This document shows, piece by piece, positions 1 through 7,760 of a DNA stretch of 33,281 nucleotides. Each line of letters begins with the position of its first letter. Position 1 is the first letter of the stretch. The position numbers were made by a program, and so were the translations under genes. The notes below the pieces were generated by a model. That model saw nothing but the letters and a program-made list of their open reading frames with translations. It did no database searches and had not been told where the DNA came from. Source of the stretch: Clostridia bacterium (GTDB lineage: Bacteria > Bacillota > Clostridia > Oscillospirales > CAG-272); assembly GCA_017508195.1 (NCBI GenBank), contig JAFVZL010000025.1, forward strand, positions 1 through 33,281, read 5' to 3'.

Positions 1-261
1 ATCCTCGCCAAGGCTCGGATGAAATCGCTGCGGCGGTGGGTGGATTTAATTCTAACCGAAAACAAAGTTTTCGACTTCTTCCGCTGAAGGCGGATTTCTT
101 CTGAACGCAGTGAAGATTTCTTCGCGCGACTGAAGGTCGCGTGATTTCATTTTGAAAGAGCGGCGCTTCTCCCCGAAATCTGCCTATCCCCGGATGCCAT
201 ATTTGGTGAGAATACCAAACCACGGATTCTTATATTCGATAAAACAACACTTCGCATTTTT
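1..261. other. Non-coding stretch with a run of small hairpins
   Basis: No gene is supported between the window start and the terminator at 262. Positions 57-147 hold consecutive short palindromes: 57-73 (arms CGAAAAC/GTTTTCG), 80-94 (TCCGC, loop TGAAG, GCGGA), 97-116 (TCTTC/GAAGA, imperfect) and 125-141 (CGCGAC, loop TGAAG, GTCGCG). The last three are separated by ATTTC/TTTC linkers. A further hairpin lies at 202-219 (TTTGGT/ACCAAA). The function is unknown. It could be a degraded interspersed repeat or a processed RNA. Confidence 0.6.
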
Positions 262-296
262 AACGGCTATCCCGAAATGAGGGATAGCCGTTTTTC
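262..296 (+). terminator. Intrinsic terminator
   Basis: A perfect 12 bp stem (AACGGCTATCCC at 262-273, GGGATAGCCGTT at 281-292) closes a 7-nt loop and runs into TTTTT at 291-295. It must end a transcript entering from left of the window, and it insulates the promoter at 312. Confidence 0.9.
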
Positions 297-311
297 TCTT
301 TGCCGACTCCA

Positions 312-340
312 TTGACAAGCGAAAAAATGAATGATATAAT
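312..340 (+). promoter_or_regulatory. Sigma-A promoter of the Gfo/Idh/MocA gene
   Basis: The sequence has consensus TTGACA at 312-317 and TATAAT at 335-340 with a 17 bp spacer. It lies 35 bp upstream of the start codon at 375, so the leader is very short. No operator-like dyad is visible. Confidence 0.92.
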
Positions 341-374
341 ATACTCGTGAAAATATAATAGAGGAGTTTATACT

Positions 375-1388
375 ATGTATAAGTACGCGATAATCGGCTT
401 CGGCGGTCTTGGAAAGCTTCAGCTTGGAAACCTTCTTGAGCTCGAGGCAGAGAGGGGGGATATGAAGCTATGCGCCCTTTGCGGAGCAGACCCCAACAGC
501 TTCAAGTCAAACGTAAAGATCAATATCGGAAATATCGACATCTCGAACGTAGATTTTTCGGAGTGCGCGTTCTATCAGGATTACCGCGAGCTCATCGATA
601 AGGAAAAGCCTGACTTTATAATTTCTACACTTCCGACCTACCTTCACGAGGAGGTAGCAATTTACGCCCTCGAGCGTGGAGTACACGTTTTCTCTGAGAA
701 GCCCATGGCTCTCACTCTCGAGTCCTGCGACAGAATGATCGAGGCTGGGAAAAAGGGCGGAAAGCTTATGATCGGTCACGCACTGAGATTTGATCCTATT
801 TATATCAAAATAAAGGAGTATATCGACAACGAGACCTTCGGCAAGCCATACCGTGCTGAGTTTTCGAGATATAGTGCGACTCCTACGTGGACGTGGAATA
901 ATTGGATACTCGACCCCGAGAAGAGTGGCGGAGCAGCGATAGATCTGCACGTTCATGACGTTGATCTTGTAAATTGGCTATTTGGTACACCCGATTGCCT
1001 TCGTTCCGTTTCTACGTCGAAGAAGACAAAGCGCGAGAGCATGTTCACACAGTATTTCTACGAGGATCTGTTTGTAACCACATCTGCCGATTGGTCAATG
1101 TGCGCGAGCTTCCCCTTCGAGGCGAGAACCATCATCAATTTCGAGCACGCCACAGTTACCGTCCTTGACGGAAAGCTTATCGTGCACAGGGACGGTGAGC
1201 CGATCGTTCCGATACTCAGCGGTGTTAGCTGCTATATGAATGAGATGCGATCCTTCGTGGAGTGGGTCATTGATGGCAAGCCTTGTGAGCTTATCTCGGT
1301 CGAGTCGGTCCGTGAATCAATGGAGCTTGCTTTCTCGGAAATTGAATCTGCTGAAAAGGATCTCCCGATTTATTACGAGGAAGACTGA
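375..1388 (+). CDS. Gfo/Idh/MocA family NAD(P)-dependent oxidoreductase
   Basis: This is a 337-residue cytosolic dehydrogenase of the inositol dehydrogenase/glucose-fructose oxidoreductase family. The Rossmann glycine motif GFGGLG is at residues 8-13, the family EKP motif at 108-110, GHALRFDP at 134-141, and the substrate-domain segment DLHVHDVD at 190-197, where His194 is the likely catalytic histidine. The length is normal. The start is set by GAGGAG at 361-366, about 8 nt before the ATG. The substrate cannot be read from sequence; family members act on sugars, inositols, biliverdin and others. It follows its own promoter and precedes a YitT-like gene at a 114 bp gap, so cotranscription is possible but unproven. 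Confidence 0.85.
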   Translation: MYKYAIIGFGGLGKLQLGNLLELEAERGDMKLCALCGADPNSFKSNVKINIGNIDISNVDFSECAFYQDYRELIDKEKPDFIISTLPTYLHEEVAIYALERGVHVFSEKPMALTLESCDRMIEAGKKGGKLMIGHALRFDPIYIKIKEYIDNETFGKPYRAEFSRYSATPTWTWNNWILDPEKSGGAAIDLHVHDVDLVNWLFGTPDCLRSVSTSKKTKRESMFTQYFYEDLFVTTSADWSMCASFPFEARTIINFEHATVTVLDGKLIVHRDGEPIVPILSGVSCYMNEMRSFVEWVIDGKPCELISVESVRESMELAFSEIESAEKDLPIYYEED

Positions 1389-1502
1389 CAGCCGCGGAGA
1401 ATTTACCACGATAATCGTGTTGCCGACCCTACTTTCGGAAAATGCAGGAATTTATCCGCAAACAGCTCAATATGTCAACAAAAGTTAGAATATGGAGGGT
1501 GT

Positions 1503-2546
1503 ATGTCTGAAATTGACGCTATAAAAAGAAAAAGGCAGCTGCGCGTTGTAAGAGATACTGTATATGTAATTCTCGGTACTGCCATACTCGCACTCGGTGC
1601 GGGTCTCTTTATTATCCCGTTCGATCTTGTAACGGGCGGAGTGTCGGGTATAGGTATCGTTTTGGAGCAGGCATTTGATGCTGTTCCGGTTGTAACCGAC
1701 ATAACCGCTGATATGTATGCAAGCGTGCTGGTGTGGGTGCTCTTTTTCGTAGGTCTGCTATTCCTAGGTAAAATGTTCGCAGTTCAGACACTCGTGTCTA
1801 CGATAGTGTATCCCATTGTCCTGACATTTGCGAGCTGGCTTTCGAACAGCGATATACTCGGTGGCTTTTTCAATCTGAATTCCGCTATGTATGCTGAGTA
1901 CGGGGGTGTGACTATAATACTTGCTACCCTCTTTGGCGGTGCCTGCTTCGGCGCGGGCTCGGCGCTTACTTTCCTCGGTGGCGGCTCTACCGGCGGATCG
2001 GATATTATTCCTCTTGTCATATGTAAATTCTTTCCGAAGCTTAAAAGCTCGGTTATGATATTCGTAACAGATGCTTCTATCGTTGTTCTCGGTATGCTGG
2101 TCTCGGGCAATCTCGTTATTACCCTGCTCGGTATCGTCGCCGCATTTATCTGTGCGATAGCCGTAGATAAGATATTCCTCGGCGGACAGAGCGCGCTTAT
2201 AGCACAGGTAGTATCGGACAGATATGAAGAGATAAGCGCACAGATCATAAGACAGATGAACAGAACTACCACGATAAGCACCGTTGAGGGCGGATATTCT
2301 CACGGTGAGAAGAAGCTGCTGATGACCACCTTTGCTATGAGCCAGTACAGTGTGTTTCTCTCCATCGTTTCTTCGCTTGATAAAAAGGCGTTTGTAACCG
2401 TTCACCGCGCTCACGAGATCTCGGGTGATGGATGGACTTATAATATTGAAGACGAATATTGCTCGATAGAGCGCGATGCTATCGCAAATATGCAGCCGGA
2501 CACCACAGTCGGTGCCGAGAGCGAAACCGGCGAAAATAATCAGTAA
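1503..2546 (+). CDS. YitT family membrane protein (YitT_membrane + DUF2179)
   Basis: This 347-residue integral membrane protein has about five to six hydrophobic segments in residues 18-225. The glycine-rich signature GAGLFIIPFDLVTGGVSGIG is near 33-52, and a second, GGGSTGGSDIIP, is near 158-169. A soluble C-terminal domain (about 230-320) matches the DUF2179 tail of this family. The last 20 or so residues are acidic and low in complexity. GGAGGG at 1494-1499 sets the start. The molecular function of the family is not established; transport has been suggested. The length agrees with the family apart from the acidic tail. Confidence 0.85.
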   Translation: MSEIDAIKRKRQLRVVRDTVYVILGTAILALGAGLFIIPFDLVTGGVSGIGIVLEQAFDAVPVVTDITADMYASVLVWVLFFVGLLFLGKMFAVQTLVSTIVYPIVLTFASWLSNSDILGGFFNLNSAMYAEYGGVTIILATLFGGACFGAGSALTFLGGGSTGGSDIIPLVICKFFPKLKSSVMIFVTDASIVVLGMLVSGNLVITLLGIVAAFICAIAVDKIFLGGQSALIAQVVSDRYEEISAQIIRQMNRTTTISTVEGGYSHGEKKLLMTTFAMSQYSVFLSIVSSLDKKAFVTVHRAHEISGDGWTYNIEDEYCSIERDAIANMQPDTTVGAESETGENNQ

Positions 2547-2593
2547 AGCATGACCCCGTGTCGAAAAAATGATGAAATGGAGGCGAATAACCG

Positions 2594-3931
2594 ATGATCG
2601 AGCGTTCTATAACGATAGACCTTTCCAAAAAAGGCGTTAAGGTAAAGCCACTGTCGGGTGTTTGCCTCGGGCCACTATTCGATACAGAGCCGAGAATTGA
2701 TCTATCCGAAGAATACAGCGAGCTTGCAATACCCATTGTTCGTACGGGTATGTACGATGCTCCGGCAGGCTCGGTGTGCTTTCTCGATATCCACAACATT
2801 TTTCCCGACGCAGCTCTTGACGAGCGTTTCCCCGAGTCATACGACTTTAAGCTTGCCGACGAGTATATGGCATCGATTAAAAATGTCGGAGCCGATATCT
2901 ACTTAAGACTCGGTGAGAGCAGGGATAAATACTCGCATAATCCTACACGCCCCCACGTCAGCTATGAAAAATGGGCAAGGATTGCCGAGAAGATCATACT
3001 CCATTATAACAAGGGATGGGGAAGGGGCGCGAAGTATTCCGTCAAGTACGTTGAGATATGGCCGGGCGCGGATAAGCCCGGGGCGTTCACCTCTCGCGAG
3101 GACTACTTCGAGTTTTACCGCACGGTTGCTACTCACCTGAAGGGTGCTTTTCCTACTTTGAAGGTCGGAGGCTATTCCTCCGGCGGCTTCGCCTCGCTCA
3201 ATCGCTATGACGCCTCGGACGAGGAGCGCGGATACGTTGACTTCCTTGAGCATTTTCTTGCATATATTACTGATAAGGATACGTCTGCTCCTCTCGACTT
3301 CCTCTCGTGGGAGTGCCGTGCAGACTCAGCTGAGGAGCTATCTTTGCACAGCAACTATGCGAAGAACTACCTTTTGCAGTATAAGCTGAAAAAAACGCTC
3401 AGCATCGTATCCTCTCTGAAGCTCGAGTGTGAGACGAATCCAAGGCTGTCCCGTGACTATCCGGCAAGGCTTGCCACGGCTCTTATTGTGGCATCCGATG
3501 CTAATATTGATATGATGTTCTATTCGAGCCTTCACCCGTATTCTCCCGACAACGCGGTTATTACCGTCGACGATTGCGAGAATAAGCATAAGTACGGTGC
3601 GTATGCCGTTCTATCCGCCTTCGGTACACTCATGAAGCATGGCAGCGTCGTATCCACGAGCGATAACTTCCGCCGTGAGATCTACTCTCTCGCAACCGCA
3701 TCCGATTCCGGTGCGGCTATCATGGTTGCCACCGCAAATTATTCCGGCACGCTCAAGATTGCCATAAAGGGCTCACCCTTCACAAGATACTCGATAAAGG
3801 GTATGCTCGGCGGCGGCAAGCGCGGTGTAGGGTACTCGACCGCACAGGAAAATCTTCCGCTCGGCATAGGATCACTGACCTTGAAGGTTGGCAGATGTGA
3901 GATATATCTCATCACTCTTTCAAACCCGTAA
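2594..3931 (+). CDS. GH39-like (beta-xylosidase fold) protein, probably catalytically degenerate
   Basis: This is a 445-residue protein without a signal peptide. The central part (about 45-310) resembles a GH39 TIM barrel: the strand with VEIW at 153-156, then EDYFEFYRTVATHLK at 169-183 and PTLKVGGYSSGG at 187-198. A beta-rich C-terminal domain (about 350-440) fits the GH39 accessory domain. In GH39 enzymes the acid/base Glu lies in a WNEP motif; here the aligned positions read W156-P157-G158-A159. The usual SWHxY and TEWN motifs are also not recognisable (SWECR at 238-242; LECETN at 277-282). Sugar binding or a non-enzymatic role is therefore possible. The SD is GGAGGCG just upstream. The fold call is from pattern only. 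Confidence 0.55.
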   Translation: MIERSITIDLSKKGVKVKPLSGVCLGPLFDTEPRIDLSEEYSELAIPIVRTGMYDAPAGSVCFLDIHNIFPDAALDERFPESYDFKLADEYMASIKNVGADIYLRLGESRDKYSHNPTRPHVSYEKWARIAEKIILHYNKGWGRGAKYSVKYVEIWPGADKPGAFTSREDYFEFYRTVATHLKGAFPTLKVGGYSSGGFASLNRYDASDEERGYVDFLEHFLAYITDKDTSAPLDFLSWECRADSAEELSLHSNYAKNYLLQYKLKKTLSIVSSLKLECETNPRLSRDYPARLATALIVASDANIDMMFYSSLHPYSPDNAVITVDDCENKHKYGAYAVLSAFGTLMKHGSVVSTSDNFRREIYSLATASDSGAAIMVATANYSGTLKIAIKGSPFTRYSIKGMLGGGKRGVGYSTAQENLPLGIGSLTLKVGRCEIYLITLSNP

Positions 3932-3968
3932 TGCCGATAAAAATCCCATCGTAATTCAACAAAATATC

Positions 3969-3997
3969 TTGACACATTCTCGCGCGTATGTTACAAT
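3969..3997 (+). promoter_or_regulatory. Sigma-A promoter of the purine operon
   Basis: TTGACA at 3969-3974 and TACAAT at 3992-3997 are separated by 17 bp. Transcription would begin near 4004-4007, immediately before the riboswitch aptamer. The start codon of purE is about 165 nt further on, leaving room for a structured leader. Confidence 0.9.
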
Positions 3998-4004
3998 ATA
4001 CGCG

Positions 4005-4095
4005 GTAAGGGCTTCTGCGACTGACGGAAAGGCGTATGCCGGCGGAACAGACCGCGAAGAAACGGAAGCTTATATTTGTGTCGACCGTCTGGGCA
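4005..4095 (+). ncRNA. ZTP riboswitch (pfl motif) aptamer
   Basis: The leader holds the two conserved parts of the pfl/ZTP motif: a 5' part with GCGACTGACGGAA (about 4017-4029) and the 3' hallmark CCGTCTGGGCA at 4085-4095 (family consensus CCGCCUGGGCA). An outer stem forms between GGGCTTCT (4009-4016) and GGAAGCTT (4064-4071). Inner hairpins are available at 4031-4040 and 4042-4055. Known pfl RNAs sense ZTP/ZMP (AICAR nucleotides) and control purine and one-carbon genes, which matches the operon that follows. The assignment is from motif recognition; a covariance-model search was not possible. Confidence 0.82.
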
Positions 4096-4135
4096 GTTCT
4101 ACCGTTATGGGGTAGAACTGCCCTTATTTGTTTTC
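4091..4135 (+). terminator. Riboswitch-controlled attenuator terminator upstream of purE
   Basis: A perfect 13 bp stem (GGGCAGTTCTACC at 4091-4103, GGTAGAACTGCCC at 4111-4123) is followed by TTATTTGTTTTC. The 5' arm starts with the GGGCA that belongs to the aptamer's conserved 3' core, so ligand-bound aptamer and terminator exclude each other. This predicts an ON switch: ZTP/ZMP binding lets transcription continue into purE. Confidence 0.88.
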
Positions 4136-4168
4136 TTGGCAAAATTTTATTAAGAGAAAGGAAAGCTT

Positions 4169-4663
4169 ATGAAAAAAGTAGCAGTAATCATGGGTAGCGA
4201 CAGCGACCTTCCGATCGTGGAAAAGGGAATAGCCGTTCTTCGGGAATACGGTATCCCGTTTGAGGTACACGTTTATTCGGCTCACAGAACGCCTCTTGAA
4301 TGTGCGGAGTTCGTAAAGAGTGCCGAGGATGAGGGCTTTGGCGTTATTATCGCGGCGGCGGGAATGGCTGCCCACCTCGCAGGTGCTATCGCGGCAAACA
4401 CGACACTCCCTGTCATAGGTATTCCTATCTCATCGAAGAATACCGGAGGCATCGATGCGCTCCTTTCTACCGTTCAGATGCCATCGGGCATCCCGGTAGC
4501 TACGGTCGCTATTGACGGTGCGGCGAACGCTGCACACCTTGCTGCCGAGATACTCGCTCTTTCGGATAAGGAGCTCTCACGCAAGGTAAAGGATGCTCGC
4601 GCGGCGGGCTACGGAAAGGTTCTTGAAAAGAATCGCGCTATTGAAGAGCGCTTTAACGGCTAA
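4169..4663 (+). CDS. purE: 5-(carboxyamino)imidazole ribonucleotide mutase / AIR carboxylase catalytic subunit
   Basis: This 164-residue protein forms CAIR in purine synthesis. MGSDSDLPIVEKG at residues 8-20 is the nucleotide-binding loop, SAHRTP at 37-42 is the family signature, AAGMAAHLAG at 63-72 is the active-site glycine loop, and VQMPSGIPVATVAI follows. These features look like class I (bacterial) PurE, which normally works with PurK; no purK is in this window. AAAGGAAAG lies just upstream of the ATG. It is the first gene of the operon and directly downstream of the riboswitch terminator. Confidence 0.95.
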   Translation: MKKVAVIMGSDSDLPIVEKGIAVLREYGIPFEVHVYSAHRTPLECAEFVKSAEDEGFGVIIAAAGMAAHLAGAIAANTTLPVIGIPISSKNTGGIDALLSTVQMPSGIPVATVAIDGAANAAHLAAEILALSDKELSRKVKDARAAGYGKVLEKNRAIEERFNG

Positions 4664-4683
4664 GCCTTTTGCTCGGAGGAAGA

Positions 4684-6099
4684 ATGGGAATTTTCGGTAT
4701 TACGGGAAATGAAAGAGGCGATCTTGCCTCAATAACTTATTACGGTCTTTACGCACTTCAGCACAGAGGTCAGGAGAGTGCGGGAATTGCGGTCAACGAC
4801 GACGGAGTGTTTTCTGTTCATAAGGATACGGGACTTGTCGGAGACGTCTTTACCTCCGAGGTGCTCGCGCGTCTCGGTGAGGGCAATATGGCGATAGGCC
4901 ACACGCGCTACGGCACTCTCGGTACCCGAGGCATTGTGAACGCTGAGCCCATAGTGGTTAATCATATCAAAGGACGTCTCGCGCTTGCGACTGAGGGAGC
5001 ACTTGTTAACGCCGGGCCGCTCCGTAAGGAGCTCGAGCTTGGCGGTATGATATTCCATACGAGCTCGGATGCGGAGATAATATCCTGCGTCATTATTCAG
5101 GAAAGACTTAAGGCTCCGTCGATAGAGGCGGCGGTCAGCGCTGCAATGTCGCGCCTTAAAGGCGGATATACAGTCCTTCTTATGTCTCCGTCGAAGATGG
5201 TCGTTGCGAGAGATCCGCACGGTATTCATTCGGTCTGCTTTGGTAGGCGCGCAGACGGCAGATACGTCGTTGCGTCGGAAAGCTGTGCTCTTGATGCCGT
5301 TGGTGCAGTGCTTGAAAGAGAGCTGCTGCCCGGTGAGATAATAGTATTCAAAAACGGAGAGGTGACATCGCTCCGCGATCACTGCGATAGCGTACCCGAG
5401 AGGCTTTGCATTTTCGAGTACATTTACACCGCGCGTCCCGATTCGATGATATCGGGCTGCTCGGTGCAGACGGCGAGAAGAAGAGCGGGAGCGCTTCTTG
5501 CTATGGCACATCCCGTCGAGGCTGACGTCGTCGTGGGCGTTCCGGATTCGGGACTTGACGCAGCACTAGGATATTCCGAGCAGTCGGGCATCCCCTACGG
5601 CATCGGTCTTATAAAAAACAAATATATAGGCAGAACCTTTATCTCGCCGGGTCAGAATAACCGCGAGGATAAGGTAAGAATAAAGCTTAACCCGGTTTCT
5701 TCTGCAGTAAAGGGAAAGAGAGTCGTGCTCGTTGACGACTCAATAGTAAGGGGAACTACATCAGCTCGTATAGTTCGACTGCTCAGAAACGCCGGCGCAA
5801 CAGAGGTTCATCTTCGCTCTTCTGCGCCAAAATTCCTTAACCCCTGCTATTACGGTACCGATATAGATTCTCGCGAGATGCTTATCGCGTGCAAATATTC
5901 GACCGAGGAGATAGCTAAGATAGTCGGTGCGGATTCGCTTGGCTTCTTACTCCTCGAGGATGTGAGAAAGATTGCCGAGGATGCAGGTGTAAAGGGCTTC
6001 TGCACGGCGTGCTTCGACGGTGAATATCCCACGGATGCGCCTGTAAAATATACCAGTAAATATGACAATAAAATTTCCGAAAGTGAGAAAGAGCAGTGA
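4684..6099 (+). CDS. purF: Amidophosphoribosyltransferase with apparently inactive glutaminase domain
   Basis: This 471-residue protein should make phosphoribosylamine from PRPP. I chose ATG 4684 after GGAGGA (4675-4680); a TTG at 4669 adds only five residues. The N-terminal class II glutaminase domain (1-230) keeps HRGQESAG (27-34), Arg75 in GHTRYG and Asp129. It has no catalytic cysteine: the start MGIFGI aligns with CGVFGI/CGIVGI of the family. The oxyanion motif HNGNL reads TEGAL (103-107). The phosphoribosyltransferase half is intact, with the PRPP loop VLVDDSIVRGTTS at 348-360. The four Fe-S cysteines of Bacillus-type PurF are present (242, 388, 440, 443). It may use free ammonia. It ends inside the purM start codon. 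Confidence 0.93.
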   Translation: MGIFGITGNERGDLASITYYGLYALQHRGQESAGIAVNDDGVFSVHKDTGLVGDVFTSEVLARLGEGNMAIGHTRYGTLGTRGIVNAEPIVVNHIKGRLALATEGALVNAGPLRKELELGGMIFHTSSDAEIISCVIIQERLKAPSIEAAVSAAMSRLKGGYTVLLMSPSKMVVARDPHGIHSVCFGRRADGRYVVASESCALDAVGAVLERELLPGEIIVFKNGEVTSLRDHCDSVPERLCIFEYIYTARPDSMISGCSVQTARRRAGALLAMAHPVEADVVVGVPDSGLDAALGYSEQSGIPYGIGLIKNKYIGRTFISPGQNNREDKVRIKLNPVSSAVKGKRVVLVDDSIVRGTTSARIVRLLRNAGATEVHLRSSAPKFLNPCYYGTDIDSREMLIACKYSTEEIAKIVGADSLGFLLLEDVRKIAEDAGVKGFCTACFDGEYPTDAPVKYTSKYDNKISESEKEQ

Positions 6100-7142
6100 A
6101 GAATTCAAGATCTGAAAGCTATGCTAAGGCAGGCGTAGACATCACCGCAGGCTATAAGGCGGTTGAGCTTATGAAATCGCATATTGCGAGAACGAAAAAT
6201 GCGGGCTGTCTTGATGACGTGGGTGGCTTCGGCGGCATGTTCGGACTTCCGCTTTCGGGTATGGACGAGCCCGTTTTGGTTTCCGGTACTGACGGTTGCG
6301 GTACCAAGGTTAAAATGGCTATACTTGCGGATAAGCACGATACTATCGGCATTGATGCCGTTGCTATGTGCGTCAACGATATTATCTGCTCGGGTGCAAG
6401 ACCCCTCTTCTTCCTCGATTATATCGCTTGCGGAAAGAATATTCCCGAGAAGATTGCCGAGATAGTAAGCGGTGTTGCGGAGGGCTGTGTTCAGTCGGGT
6501 GCCGCACTTATCGGCGGCGAGACCGCGGAGCACCCCGGCCTCATGCCCGCGGAGGACTACGATCTCGCAGGCTTCGCGGTTGGTATCGTTGATAAGAAAA
6601 AGATAATAGATAAGGATAAGGTCGCTGTCGGTGACGTCATTATAGCACTTGCGTCGAGCGGTGTTCATTCTAACGGCTTTTCGCTTGTGCGTAAGGTGTT
6701 TGACATCGACAATAATCCGGGAGAGCTTTACGAGCCTTGTGAGGCTCTCGGTGGTGAAAGCATAGCAAATACCCTTCTTACGCCAACAAAGATTTACGTT
6801 AAGAGCGTTCTCGCGCTTCTCGACAAGGTCGAGGTCAAGGGTGTAAGCCATATAACGGGCGGCGGCTTCTATGAAAATATTCCTCGCTCTATTCCTAAGG
6901 GCATGTCGGCTAAAATTGACAAGAGTGCGATAAAGGTGCTCCCCATCTTCGAGCTCATCAGAGAGCGCGGAAATATTCCCGAGAGGGATATGTACAACAC
7001 CTATAACATGGGTGTCGGCATGAGCATTACCGTAAGTCCTGCCGACGTAGAAAAGGCACTTGAGGTGCTCCGTGATTGCGGTGAGGATGCCTACGTTATC
7101 GGTGAGATCATCGAGGGTGATGACGGAGTGGTGTTCCCGTGA
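6096..7142 (+). CDS. purM: Phosphoribosylformylglycinamidine cyclo-ligase (AIR synthetase)
   Basis: This 348-residue cytosolic enzyme closes the imidazole ring using ATP. SYAKAGVDITAGYKAVELM opens the protein, SGTDGCGTKVKMA is near 63-75, GGETAEHPG near 140-148, and YDLAGFAVG follows. The length is normal. The start is GTG at 6096, overlapping the purF stop as GTGA, so translation is probably coupled; no strong SD is visible. Family members usually have Val where this protein has Cys in the DGCGTK motif, which is not a known catalytic position. Confidence 0.95.
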   Translation: MKNSRSESYAKAGVDITAGYKAVELMKSHIARTKNAGCLDDVGGFGGMFGLPLSGMDEPVLVSGTDGCGTKVKMAILADKHDTIGIDAVAMCVNDIICSGARPLFFLDYIACGKNIPEKIAEIVSGVAEGCVQSGAALIGGETAEHPGLMPAEDYDLAGFAVGIVDKKKIIDKDKVAVGDVIIALASSGVHSNGFSLVRKVFDIDNNPGELYEPCEALGGESIANTLLTPTKIYVKSVLALLDKVEVKGVSHITGGGFYENIPRSIPKGMSAKIDKSAIKVLPIFELIRERGNIPERDMYNTYNMGVGMSITVSPADVEKALEVLRDCGEDAYVIGEIIEGDDGVVFP

Positions 7143-7750
7143 TGAAAAAGGTAAAAATAGCCGTTCTGGTTTCGGGCGGCGGAACAAATTTACAAGCACT
7201 TATCGACGCACAAAAGAGTGGTATTATCACCTCGGGTGAGATAGCTCTCGTTATTTCGAACAAAAAGGATGCCTATGCTCTCGAACGCGCGAAGGCGGCA
7301 AAAATTGACACGGCTACCGTCTTGCGTAAGGAATGTGCCGATTCTTCTGAGTTCGAGAGTCGGATAATATCCTTGATCGACGGTGCGGGCTGCGAGCTCA
7401 TCGTGCTTGCAGGATTTATGTCGATACTCTCCGAGGGCTTCACGAGCTACTACCGCGACAGAATTATAAACGTACACCCCTCGCTCATTCCCTCGTTTTG
7501 CGGTCAGGGCTTCTACGGTCTGCGCGTTCACGAGGCGGCTTTAGCTTACGGCGTGAAGGTCAGCGGAGCGACCGTTCACTTTGTGAACGAGATACCCGAC
7601 GGCGGTAAAATAATCATGCAAAAGGCTGTTGAGGTCAAGGATGGAGATACTCCCGAGACCCTTCAGAAAAGGATAATGGAGGAGGCGGAGTGGAGGATAC
7701 TCCCCCTTTCCTGTGAGCAGGTTTGTAAAAATATCCTCGAGAATAAATAA
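7142..7750 (+). CDS. purN: Phosphoribosylglycinamide formyltransferase (GART, folate-dependent)
   Basis: This 202-residue enzyme transfers a formyl group from 10-formyl-THF to GAR. SGGGTNLQALI at 11-21 binds the phosphate, Asn110 and His112 of NVHPSLIPSF are the catalytic pair, and Asp153 in the HFVNEIPDGGKIIMQ segment completes the set. A GTG at 7139 lies directly before ATG 7142; I chose the ATG, which overlaps the purM stop (TGATG) and implies coupling. Length and motifs are normal. Confidence 0.95.
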   Translation: MKKVKIAVLVSGGGTNLQALIDAQKSGIITSGEIALVISNKKDAYALERAKAAKIDTATVLRKECADSSEFESRIISLIDGAGCELIVLAGFMSILSEGFTSYYRDRIINVHPSLIPSFCGQGFYGLRVHEAALAYGVKVSGATVHFVNEIPDGGKIIMQKAVEVKDGDTPETLQKRIMEEAEWRILPLSCEQVCKNILENK

Positions 7751-7760
7751 GGAGAACAAA

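Noticed and set aside
57-147. CRISPR array
   Set aside because: The palindromes have different stems and irregular sizes, there are no constant repeats of 24-37 bp with unique spacers, and no cas genes are in the window.
1407-1419. 13 bp palindrome CACGATAATCGTG between the oxidoreductase and YitT genes
   Set aside because: It is short, has no T-run, and no recognisable promoter lies next to it, so a role as terminator or operator cannot be supported.
4005-4135. Guanine/adenine riboswitch upstream of purE
   Set aside because: The conserved purine-riboswitch loops (TATAA...TCTAC type core) are not present, while the pfl hallmark CCGTCTGGGCA is.
4669-4683. TTG start giving five extra residues on PurF
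   Set aside because: The SD GGAGGA lies inside this extension and points to ATG 4684. The extension (MLGGR) contains no Cys, so it does not rescue the missing nucleophile.
6105-7199. 364-codon open frame on the minus strand opposite purM
   Set aside because: It is fully antisense to purM, has no family pattern and no SD, and results from the low frequency of stop triplets opposite this codon usage. The same holds for the long minus frames at 4729-5511, 13583-14365, 15887-16720 and 19740-20792.
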